Positions 42,501 through 55,430 of a DNA stretch of 64,000 nucleotides are shown piece after piece; the stretch's first letter is position 1, and the number at the start of each line of letters is the position of its first letter. A program made the translations under genes and the position numbers. Source of the stretch: Synanceia verrucosa (lineage: Eukaryota > Chordata > Actinopteri > Perciformes > Synanceiidae); assembly GCA_029721515.1 (NCBI GenBank), contig CM056562.1, positions 13,363,335 through 13,427,334 on the forward strand, given 5' to 3'. The notes beneath the pieces are model-generated. The model worked only from the letters and a program-made list of their open reading frames with translations. It was not told the origin of the DNA and did no database searches.

Positions 42501-45500
42501 TATCTGTAAGCCTCTAATCCCGGTGCCGGTAATGGATGGTGTAAGGAAGGCGAGCTGGCAGGCACACACAGGATGCGGTTACACTGTAGATCACAGCAGG
42601 AGTGTTACTCTCTGAGTTAGCGTGGAACAACTGTGGTCTTGTCTCATATGTTGTTACACTTGACAAGTGCATAAAATAAATACTAGATCTAGGCTAATAT
42701 TTCAGCCAAAGTAAAGACTCATTAGTCTCTGTGTTGTTTTTTTTTAAGTCTTTATTTATGTGTTTCTTTGCAACAATATTTTCTCACTTTTGTTTCTACA
42801 GTAAATACACATTGTCATTCAATGTGTCAAAAACTCTGACTCTCTTCGCCTCTCACTCCAGATATGGAGTTCCTTGTTCTGGTTGTTTGAGAGTTCGCTG
42901 TAACATTTTGCTTTCGCTTCCTATTTACGTTGGTCTCATTCCCAGGAATTCATTAATCTTAGAGCTGTACAGAGTTACAGCTGCTGGCCAAACTCCCTTC
43001 AGCAATGTGACACCTAGTCTGGTCAGCCGTATGTATTGTTTAAACAGAAAGAACTGTATGCAAATAATAGGATAATTACAGTCAATGAAACTACAGTTCC
43101 ATATTTAGCAAGACTGTCAGCATGACCCACAATATATGAGAGAAGCCCACTACTACCCATTACTCTCATCAGTTTATAATGTCATTAACGCAGTATTTAC
43201 AGCCCTGTGATGAGCCTGTGCCAGTGGATGTTCTCCAATGATGGATTCACTGTGGATGTTTCTCTCATTCAATTAAAAGCTCATCATTCCCTCTCTGCTC
43301 CACCGTCAGCCTCTCCAGAGATGTTAACTTCCTCTAAATAGAGGTCATGTTCTGACAATTGAAGTGTAATTATCCCCCCTTCCTCCTCTTCCATCTAGTG
43401 TTGTGGCAACCAAGTGGTTTGTTTACAGTAGGAGGCTACAGGTTATAATGGCACTCTGTTCAGAGAGAAAGGATTATTTACAGGCGTGGTGCCTGATGAT
43501 GTGTTTTGTCTACAGGTGAAACTAGAAGAAGCCCTGACGTTGGCCACAGATTTCCACAACTCTCTGCAGGACTTCATCAACTGGCTAACCCAAGCAGAGC
43601 AGACGCTGAACATGGTCTCCCCCGCCTCCCTCATACTGGACACCATCATGTTTCAGATTGATGAGCATAAGGTAATGTCTGTGTAGAGAAGAGGATTACA
43701 TTGCCTCTGAAGTTTATAATGTCATAAACCATTTTTTTTTAAATTGTACCTGATTACTTTTACAGTTTTTCCTGGTCATTTTCCATGAGGGTGCTCTGAA
43801 ATGAAAAAGGGTTTCCCATTAATGTGCCGGTCGACAAACTCACCACAGTTTGATTAAACCCCCTGAAACACACATGCAGTACCCACTCTGAAACAGTTAC
43901 TACGCTAGTGATGGGGTTAGTTTCTTTGATCATCGTCAAAATGTGTTCTGTAACCAGAAATCTCCCATTAGAAACTCATGTGACTCTCACCCTCAATAAA
44001 ATCTATTCTAAGGTATTAAAAACAGGAATGTCTTGGGTGTACTCTGATCATGCTGGAGAAGCATGGTCAGCAGTGAAAATGATCTAAAAATATGAGATAC
44101 AAAAAAGAGCAGTTTATGTTTACTAATTACTGACCGATGTGCCCATTAGTCACATGAATTATATTACCTTCACCGTCAGTTAAAAATCTTTCTGAACCTC
44201 TCTGCTCTCTGTGCTGTGCAGGTGTTTGTGACAGAGGTGAACTCCCACAGGGAGCACATCATTGAACTGGACAAAACAGGAACACATTTGAAGTACTTCA
44301 GCCAGAAACAGGATGTGGTCCTGATCAAGAACCTGCTGCTCAGCGTGCAGGGCCGCTGGGAGAAGCTGGTGCAGCGGTCTGTCGAGCGAGGTCGTCTGCT
44401 GGATGACGCCAGGAAGAGGGCCAAACAGGTTTGAAACAGGCTTGGTTTTACTGCTGTTAAGACTTCTTTTTATTATCATTGGAAAGCTCTTGAAAAAGGA
44501 TATAAAGTCTGTTTCATTGTCGGTCTGCATCTTATTACAGCGGTTTCATTAGTATGGGCCTTTTTCTGTTCCTTTGGCCTGAGAGGCTAATCATCTGAAT
44601 ATTTAACGGGAATAAGCCATAAATCAAGTGAAATCATACCTTTTCAAAATGCTTCGTTTGTTTTTTTTTCATTAGTTCCATGAAACTTGGAATAAACTGA
44701 TGGAGTGGCTGGATGAGTCTGAGAAGACTCTGGACTCTGAAGTGGAAATAGCCAACGATCCAGACAAAATCAAGACGCAGCTGGCACAGCACAAGGTGAC
44801 CGAGCATTGTCTTATCAGGCCTCACTGGGAAAAGAATGAAAGAACCTTTGACAGCAGAGTTTCATTAATATAATCCAAAAACATTTTAGTATTTTTTGGC
44901 AGAATAATGAGACAGTGTTTAATGTGTGCAAAAGCTGTTTATGGGAATCACAGTATCTACAGAATGCATTAGATGTACATTTCCTCGTGTTACAATCTCG
45001 TCCCTTCTTTTTGTCTCTGCAGTGTTATGTGGGGATATTGCGATAATCCCATCATAATCCTGGGATGGACCAAATGTATTAGCAGTAACCCTGCTTTTGG
45101 ATACTTTTAATCTCTGTGGAGTGGAGGCTCTTGAGTTCTGACCTCTTTTTTGTTTCCCTCACAGAATACTGTCTTCTTAATCACAACACACACAGATTAG
45201 GATAATATCTGACATACCAACAGTAGCAGGAAGATAATCTGAGGTTTTCTGCAGCTGAATGTATAAACCTGCCTATTGTGTGCTTGTTAATTTCCTAAAT
45301 GCAGTGAAATTTCTTTATTGTTTGGAGGCCGGAGCTTTTTGATGACAGTGTTTCTCATCCACAGGAGTTTCAAAAAGCCGTGGGAAGCAAACACTCCGTG
45401 TACGACACCACCACTCGAACAGGTCGGGCTCTGAAAGACAAGACCTCCCTCCAGGATGATAATCAGAAACTGGACGACATGCTGAGTGAACTGAGGGACA

Positions 45501-48500
45501 AATGGGACACTGTTTGTGGCAAATCAGTAGAAAGGTAAGGATGTATCTTCCCACAGTTGTAGTCAGACCACCTGCAGCGAGGTCCTTCATTCACTGTTAT
45601 TAATGTGTGTTCTCCCCACAGACAAAACAAGCTCGAAGAGGCCCTGTTGTTCTCCGGCCAGTTTACAGACGCTCTGCAGGCTCTCATTGACTGGCTGTAT
45701 AGAGTGGAACCTCAGCTGGCTGAGGACCAGCCCATTCATGGAGACATAGACCTGGTTCTCAACCTGATAGACAACCACAAGGTAGGGAAACAACGCCAGA
45801 CCACATCACAGCATGACCCAGGGCTTTGTTGAACAGTGGTAAAAAAACGTCCTCAGTGGCAGCATCGAAACTCAACTTCAAAAGCAGAAATGTTTTCACT
45901 GCAGTATTAACACCACCCTCTCCTTTCATCACTGATTGTTGCCTGTCACAATAGATACAAAGGACACTTAAACCACACAGGGGTTGGGCTCCACATTCAA
46001 ACAAAAGGACTAGTATTGCAGTAATTTTTCCATTGAGAGTCCCTGTTCTTTGAAGCAAAGATGTCTGGATGTTATGTTTGCTCATCCCCTGTGTTATTAT
46101 TAATAATAACTGCAGTACATCAGCAAAAGCAGTAAAGTTGTAAATATGCTTCATTTACACAAATCTTGCATCTTGTATGTGGGTTCATGCTGTTTGACTG
46201 TCCTTCTCTGATTGGTCACTGCAGGTTTTCCAGAAGGAGTTGGGAAAGAGGACAGTGAGCGTTCAGGCCCTCAAACGTTCAGCCAAGGAGCTGATTGAGA
46301 GCAGCCACGATGATTCGTCCTGGGTCAGAGTCCAGATGCAGGAGCTGAGCACTCGCTGGGAGACGGTGTGCAACCTCTCGGTGTCCAAACAGGCCCGTCT
46401 GGAGCAGGCCCTCTGTCAGGTACAGTGGAGCCCGAAAGGTGTTACACTGAAGGTAAACTGACTCTGAGTCTGACTGATCTGACTGTCCACTGATCGGACT
46501 GCAGGCTGAGGAGTTTCACTCGACGGTTCACATCCTGCTGGAGTGGCTGGCTGAGGCGGAGCAGAGTTTGCGTTTCCATGGCAGCCTGCCTGATGATGAG
46601 GAGGCTCTGCAGGCGCTTATCGAACAACACAAGGCAAGCGATGCAAACACTTCTATTATTTTATCTCAAGTTTTACTTACTTTAATTTTTTTTGTATTTT
46701 TGTTGAGTAAACCGTTACAACCCTGATTGTGTAATTGCAGTGTGTCGATGCCATCTTTCGTGCCAAAAACAGTGTTTACGTGTTTTTCTTAGCTATCATT
46801 CTATCTTAAAGCAACAACTTAGCAGTGCTTCTTATTGATCTGGTCTGCTGAAAATGCAGTGTTACATCTAATCTCATTCCCATTTTCTATTTTTAAGGAG
46901 TTCATGAAGAAGCTGGAGGAAAAGCGAGTGGCTCTAAATAAAGCAACCAGTCTGGGGGAGGCTATTCTGATTATCTGCCATCCAGACTCCATCACAACAA
47001 TCAAACACTGGAACACCATCATTAAAGCCCGACTCGAGGAGGTCAGTTCACCACTACATGCATGTCACACAATGTGGACGCTTCATGGACTTCCTCCTGC
47101 ACAAATGACAAAATTCACATTTTACGACAGCACGTGCGTGCCAGAGGCAATTTCTCTGAGACTGCAAGGGAACTCAGCTTCCCGTAAAACAACTACAAAT
47201 GTTTCAGAACACGTTCAACCCAAAGACAAGTTCGTTCAGAATCAGCTGCTTACCACAAATCGACTGAATAACTTCTCACACATTCCCATAGCACAGTTTC
47301 AATGCATTTGCCCGTAGAAGCTGAGCATCCATGCACTTCAATGGGACTGCATGGAGCACTTCTTTTCATTGCCTCAAAACTCAACGGTCATTGGATAAAT
47401 GCCACGATTTTGTCCCGCCCCCAGACGCTCAGCGTCTCTGGGGTGAATGGAGCTGTGGGCGGGCCTCGGCTGGCCTGGATGCTGAGATGATGCATGATGA
47501 TTGGAGGATCAGTCTAAAGGCTGAATCCTGTTTTGATTGACAGGTATACACCATCACTTGACAGCTCAGCTCAGTCCCATCGCAGATTTTGCAAGCAAAG
47601 TCGTAGCAAACTGCAACCCATTTGTTGGTATTTCTTCGGCGAAATTATTTGTTCAGTTCTTAAATAAAACACACTCATAGTATTTCCTTAAATTTTAACT
47701 TAATTTAAATTTCAATTTTTTCCATGTTCAAGTTTAATATTGTTTCGTTAGATTATTTTATCGAATTTTATGATGTAAGCTGACAATGAGCTTCCCCTCT
47801 TTGAAAGACCAGCAGCGCTGGTGCACACCTGTATTTAATCTCTTTTGGCTCTATTGCTACAGGTGCAGGCTTGGGCCAGGCAGCACCAGCAGCGACTAGC
47901 CACGGCCCTCACTGAGCTCTTAGCCACTCAGGAGCTGCTACAGAATCTGCTGACATGGCTGCAGTGGGCTGAGAGCAACCTCAACGACAGGGACAAGGAG
48001 CAGCTGCCACAAGAGCTCGAGGAGGTCAAAGACCTCATAGCAGAACACCAGGTCAATTTAGTGTAAATGTTTAGATTTTAGTTGACTGTAAGTGTACATG
48101 AACCAAAACTGGAAGCATACTTGTTGCTTTTCCCTCCAGGCATTCATGGAGGAAATGACCAGGAAGCAACCAGATGTTGACAAAATCACCAAGACACACA
48201 AGCGGAAGGCTGCTGTGGAGCCCCCAGTCCAGTCCCACATCCCCGTGCTTGATAAAGGAAGGACAGGAAGTATGTATCCCATAAATATCCCTCACTGAGT
48301 GTGACCTGAGCCATCTGGCCCAGTGTTTAGTCACTGCAGGGTGACATGATACATCCTCATCTTCCGTTTTAGCACCTGCAATGATGTCATCTATTCCTCC
48401 TGATTACACAGTGAGAGTTTTGTCTTTCCCTTGCAGGAAAACGTTCTCCCACACAGACCATGTATGCGTCAGCAACACAGCCTCCCATTGAAACCAAGAA

Positions 48501-51500
48501 TCCGCAAGTTAACCTGCTGGTCACTAAGTGGCAGCACGTGTGGCTGCTGGCTTTGGACAGGAGGAGGAAACTCAATGATGCTTTGGACAGACTGGAGGAG
48601 GTAATAAAGCACACCTGCTCTCCGTATGATTACAAGCACTTCATTTATGCAAAACTCTGCTAATATCACCATGTATTGTTTCTGTGCAGTTGAAGGAATT
48701 TGCCAACTTTGACTTTGATGTGTGGCGGAAGCGCTACATGCGCTGGATGAACCATAAAAAGTCTCGTGTTATGGATTTCTTCCGCCGCATCGACAAAGAT
48801 CAAGATGGCAAGGTGACCCGCCAGGAGTTCATAGAGGGCATCCTCTCCTCCAGTAAGTGTCCAACATGCAAACTCACATCTGAAGAGCATGCACCACAGG
48901 GCAGCAAAAAAGCTAATTTTTTAATGATTTTCAATAGAATTCCCCACAAGTCGCCTGGAGATGAGCGCTGTGGCAGACATATTCGACAGAGACGGTGACG
49001 GCTACATTGACTACTATGAGTTTGTAGCGGCTCTTCATCCCAACAAGGATGCTTACAAACCGCTAACAGATGCTGACAAAATTGAAGATGAGGTGACACA
49101 AACTCTCAAGCCCAGATATTCTAAATTTATGTCTAGAGACATTCCAGTTCAACACCTTGTTCTCTGTTTGTAGGTTACACGACAAGTAGCAAAATGCAAA
49201 TGTACAAAACGATTCCAAGTGGAGCAAATTGGTGCCAACAAATACCGGGTAAGCAGATTTATGTTGTTAAGAGAAAAATGTTTCAACAAATACGAGCCAT
49301 GGTTATGAATTGTTTTAAATACTAGCAGTGCGGTTTCACAGAGAGGTAAGCTCTGCAAAAAGTATCAGTGAAGGTCAATACATGGTAAAAACCTAACCTC
49401 TCTATATTTTTATTGTTCCTCACATCACCAGTTCTACCTTGGAAACCAGGTACATATGAAAGTCCTCTTCTGTTTTTACCCCTCTGGTCTGTGCATTATC
49501 AAGCCTTTTTTTCGTTTTCCATGTTTGCTTTCCAATTAACGCTCTCTGCCCAGAGCGCTGGCTGATGTTTCCAGGCTGAAACTCAGAAGTAGAGTACAGA
49601 TCTATGATTTAATCCATAAGGAATGCTGGCCCAAGATGTGTTTTCATTTTAAAATACAATTTTATTTCAAATGACCAGTGAAAAAAACATTAAAGGGGAA
49701 CTATGCCCCCTTTTTAGAATTCACACATGTTATTCCTATGGTCTAAGAGAGTCTAACACATATTAGTAAAAATGACTTACTCCAAACCTCAGAACTCAGA
49801 ACAGAAAGTAGAGTGCTCATAGAAAGTGAAACGTGAAAGATGTTCTAGATGACACTGAAAGCACCCACATTTTACAACTGTTACAATAGAATAAATATCA
49901 TTAGGGAGTGAAAAAGTGAACAGTCATTCTGTGGAGCAGCTCCAGAATTAATATGACCTCACAAGAGGAGTTATGAATTTTTGTAAGACTTTTTGTTTCT
50001 TTAGTTTGAGAGAGGGATTAGGTTAATTGGCTAATTTAAATTGTCTGTGGGTGTGAATGTGAGTGTGAGTGGTTGTCTGTCTCTATGTGTCCTGTGATGA
50101 ACTGGAAACTTGTCCAGGGTGTACCCTGCCTTTCACCCTAAGACAGCTGGGATAGGCTCCAGCCCCCCGCTACCCTATGAGAGGATAAGAGGTAGAAAAT
50201 GGATGGATGGATGGATGGTTAGTTTGAGAGAGAGAGTAGTGCATGTTCACAGATACTGATTTAGCTTTCCTAGGCCATGGAAATAACATATTGAAATGCT
50301 TATTTTAGGTGTTGTTCCCCTTTAATATGCCTTATGTCTTAAAGTTTTATGTAACTCAATGCATTATTCCAGGTGAAACTTAAGTCAATATTTATACATC
50401 TGCTTTTGAGTTTCGGAAAATACAATATTAAAGGCTAATACCATTTCAGCCCCTGTTTTTATTAAGTCCATGGGCATATATTCATCTGCTGGGCAGTTTG
50501 GAAAATAATGCTTTCTGTGTGCTTGCCTTTGGCGCTTCAGTATCATGGGAATGATTTGCCTCTACATTGGCTGACATCCTTTTGTGTAACTGACACTATT
50601 TGTTAATCTATTTTTATAGTGGGTCAAATCTGATGTTTTTAGTAAATACTTTGCTTTTCATTTGACCTGCTGAGTTAATATGTCTTGACAAATTGCATGT
50701 TGCCCTATAAAATTCATTACTGATGTGTTCATATGCCACATGCTTCCTGAAGCTTGTTTGGATTAAGATTAATAATAGTTAGAGGGGTAGGGGCATTAGT
50801 GATGGTTTATGATTTAGTTTGTATTGATGTGTCACCCAACAATGAATTGAAATAACTCTTTTGACAGTTTGGTCTGGTTCACTGCTTACATGACTCCTTA
50901 ATCGGCGATGAGACAATAGCAAACAGGGAAAATCAAAATCTTACCCCCCACCTACACGTTGCAGTTTTGGAAAGCTGTATTCTGGTAAATGGTTATTCTT
51001 AAGATGTTTCTTGTTCCTCCAGATCATCATCACATTTAATGTATTTGATCACGTAAAATCACCAGTGGCATTAAATCATTATAATAATCATACAGGTGCA
51101 GCTGACTGGAGTAATAGAGATAATAGGCACCTAGCGGAGGCTCATCATTGTCTGGTGGTGTCTGCGTGTCACACTGTGGTGGATTAGACAGAAATGACTT
51201 GAACCATTCCTCATGTTGTTCTCGATGTGTCATTGGAGCTTCCCAGCTGCATTGGATCTGCATCAGTGTCAATGCATCCTGAGCATTTGAGTCGTAGCTG
51301 TAGAAATTGCAACAAAGTGCTGGATTGCAGGAGATTGCTGTTTGTGCTCTTGATCATGATGTGAAATTGTTTTTTTGTCAGAAAGCATGCGGCTGTGATC
51401 GTCCTGTGTTTACTATAATGCTCATGGTCATATCCAACTGGCTGATTTCTGTCTCTCACCTCATAATACCTCAAACTGTTCCCATCCATGACATGCTCAG

Positions 51501-54500
51501 TGTTATCATGTGTGGCTTGGATGATGAAGGCAAATTACTATACACTAGCGCCTCCTGGTGGTAAAATAACGTGCCTTCAGTTCATGTTTTTTTCACAGGC
51601 TCAACCTGCAGTAATGACAGCAAGCTGATGCCAGACAATGTTGACGTTACACCTAGAATTTAGCTGAAATTATACAAATTATAAAAAAGTGTGCAAAGTT
51701 TGTGTAACTGCTATCTATTGTGTGCAGTTTTGAAATACAATTGAGGAGCTTAAATTCCGTTTGCCATGTAAAGCCTGACTGCTGTTACAGCTACTTGACT
51801 GATTCCGCTATTTTGTAAAAAAAAAAAAAAAAAATTAAAAAAAAATCACAAAAATTAAAAACTATTGTGTTCTTTTTACGGGCCAAAATGATTCACACAC
51901 AAAGATTCCAATATTCTTTATCTGCAGTAAGCCAGTACTATTATTATTATACTAGTAGCTAATAACTTTGTTTCATAATAAACGTGTCAGGCTCACATCA
52001 AATGATCGGACGTACGAGCAAATTTTAAGTATTGATCAGTGCACTCTAATCAAGAATATCCATTTGTATACAACACGCTACTAGAAGAAAACCAGTTGGA
52101 TTGACCTTTCTGTAATTTGTGTCTTTGAGAATGAAAACTGATTTTTTCTGTGTGATAATTGTGTAAATCTGTGCAACATGGAAAGGAAATCAGCACTGAA
52201 TTGGACAAAAAAAACCCTCTCTGTGTTTGATTTTTGCATGGACAGTTTTGATTGAAAGTGACCTCCTCATATAACAACAACAATAATAATAATAATAATA
52301 ACAATAATAATAATACAATAATTGGATTAAATGTGATTCTCCAAACCAGTCTGTTTTCCAGTGTTGCACAGCTTCTAGCCTGCAGTGATAGTGTTCATAT
52401 ATTGTCAGTGGTTTCACTCGCGCTTTCTCTCTTTTCCTCCCCTTCGCTGTAGTTTGGAGACTCTCAGCAGCTTCGTCTGGTTCGCATTTTACGCAGCACT
52501 GTGATGGTGCGAGTGGGAGGAGGCTGGATGGCTCTGGATGAGTTCCTGGTGAAGAACGACCCCTGTAGAGGTGAGTTCAAAAGAAGTCACTGTGCAGCGC
52601 TGATAGATTATTACAGTTTGAGTCATGTATTTAAATCTCTTCAGGAAGGTGAATATTACAGAGGTTGCCATCAGGTTGAGTTCTAATGTACAAAAAAATA
52701 GGGTTCCTGTGCACTACTTCTGTATGGATGTTTATTATAATTATTGTATGAATAACAGGGAAAATAAAATTTTATGTCTGCTAAATGACGTTTCATTGCT
52801 CTTTAATATGAACTGATTTGAAATCATTACAGTGTGTTTAGGTGAGCATTACATAAAATATTTAAGATTAAAATCAGATAATCCATTTCTCAATAGATCT
52901 CAAATAGTGATGTTGTTTTTACTTGATTGACATTTTTAGAATGCCATTACTTAATAAAGTAATTCAGAATAACCAACACATTAGTGTTTTCTCTTTTCTG
53001 GATCATCAGTGGGTTTGGAGAGTTTAGAGTTTGAACACACGTGGACGTAACTGCTGTGATGTTTTTGTACTGCTTTGGAATCATGTTAGTCGGTATTTCC
53101 TTTCTTCTTTAACATCTCTTAAAATGTATTTCATTTGTTAGCAGGCTTATTGAATTGGTGAAGCATGACTATCAAGAAGAGTTGTTTGTAGGTAGAACTT
53201 ACAGTGCAAAGTCAAAGTACAATTACTGATCGGCGCCTGCATACAGTGTGTAGTATATCAGTATGTTCCCTTGTCCAGTGCAAAAGCTTAATGTTCTCTG
53301 CTTGTTTCTGTCTTCTGTATTAATGATACGTTCTCTGTATTTCCTGCTGAACGTGATATCGTTTCTTCTAGTTCATCACCACGGCAGCAAAATGTTGCGC
53401 TCGGAATCAAACTCTTCAATTACTCAGTCTCCCATAGGTTGGCAAGTCTCACACTTTCTCACCTTGCTCCATGAACCCACCTGTGGTATGTGTGTCTGCA
53501 CATCCGAGTGTGTGCTGCTTGTGTTGTCCTGCCGTCGCTGTGTGTGGGCGCTCATGGTGAATGGCATTCTCATAAACAGACTCCAGTCCAGTGTCATTCA
53601 GCTCCAGCTGGTTTTTCATGCATGCTGTTGTGTTTTTTTTTTTTGTGTGAGTCACATCACCCGCTGTCACTCTCTCTAAGGCACTGCTCTGGGATCTAAT
53701 GATCTTTCAGCGTGAGCTGAGCAGCTCTCGGCCGAGCTTCTTTTGCAGCTTTCAGGTTTGCTTGACAATCAAACAAACAAACCCCCACGAGAAGTTCAAG
53801 AGACGCTTAGCTGGGTGTTTTTATCATATATTATTATGTATTACCTGGAGATATAAAGCTGAGCTAACATCTTCATGGGGGAAATGATGGAGTTGTCTTT
53901 AACACACAACAAAACTGAAACTTTAGTGATGAAATGTGCACGTCAGTTTGTTTTTAACACCTGGTGGAAGGTGTGTTTGGTTTATTCTGTGTGCTTTATG
54001 TTTTCTTGGTTTTGGGCCATATTGGAGTGGGGGTGTTTGGGCACACTTTGTTTTTTTTGTTTTTTTTATGGTTTCACCATGTGTTTAGCAGTGCAAGCAA
54101 ACAAAGAAGGGTTGCTGTTTGAGACTCCACCACTGTCGCAGCAGGGTGGATGTGAAACAGCATGAGTCTTTAGTTGTCATTGTTCATTCAGTATTCCAAC
54201 TTTTATTTGAATTCATTTCAATTATTGAATTGTTTTAATTAAAATCACATCATGGGATCACTTTACTGTGTGTATTTTCCACATAATTCCCCAGTATTCA
54301 GAAGTTTCCTGGAAACAACTACTTACAATAATGTGGTGCTAATAGTGAACACTGCCGGTGTGAATTTGTATATTTCTAATTTATTAATTAAGAACAATTA
54401 ATTGCTAGTGTAGCCTACCATGAATATTGGTCCCCAAAATAAAATTTGTGAAATTTCTCTGCAGCCAAGCAAACAATTCAACATAAGAAAAGTAATATTT

Positions 54501-55374
54501 CTCATAATAAATGAATAAATAATAATAATAATAATATAATAGCAGCAGTTATTTCAGGGATATTTGCCTAGAATTAGTACCAAACTACATGGTCATTCCT
54601 GGGAAATTACTGCAGGGATTTATAATGGAAAATAAAATATTTTTAACTCACATCATCATCAACAAAAATAAACTGTTAATACCATCATGTACCTGTAGTT
54701 GTATTTCTGCAGTAAACTCATTTGGAGTGTCTTTTCTCAGCTAAAGGCAGGACCAACGTGGAGCTGCGAGAGAAGTTCATCGTACCAGAGGGAACCACTC
54801 AGGTGATGGCGAGCTTCCGCTACAGAGGCCGGAGGTCCCGGCCATCATCCAGAGGACCGTCTCCCAACAGATCCACCTCCAGTCAGAGCTGTGCAGTCCC
54901 ATCAAACCCTGCAGCGACCAGTACGCCCAAGGTGAGAGGCTCCACTCTGCTGTGTAGCTGACCGTTGATGATCACTCCCTGCCATGATTTTCCTCCCATT
55001 TATCTGCCTTCCTTTATTTATTTTCACATGATTTGATCACTTTCCTGTTTATTTTTGTTTGTGTTTCCTCCATCTAGTGTATCTGGTAGTTTTTGATTTG
55101 TGAATCCATGTCTGTGTTTTTTGATTTGCCATTGTTCCTCAGACTTCCCAACACATAACCCGCAATTATGATAAGCCCTGGCTTACAAACAGCAAACCCT
55201 CCACTCCTCTTAAATCAACAGACTCCTTTGGGAGCCAAGGTTCATCCTCAGAGGTATAGTCACATGATATAGCCATATACAGCACATGATGTGGGGCGCT
55301 TCAGATTTATGACCCAACTGAAATCTACTGCAAAATTATCAAAACACAAGCTATATATACTCTCTATGTGTGTG

Positions 55375-55430
<56 letters not shown>

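Larger units (their letters stand above)
49450..52452 (+). other. 3-kb intron within the GAR domain
   Basis: Holds the nested repeat insertions at 49690-50325, an A-rich tract (51817-51845) and an AAT/AAC microsatellite. The open frames at 51211-51564 (both strands) show no homology. No exon found between the microexon and 52453. Confidence 0.6.
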
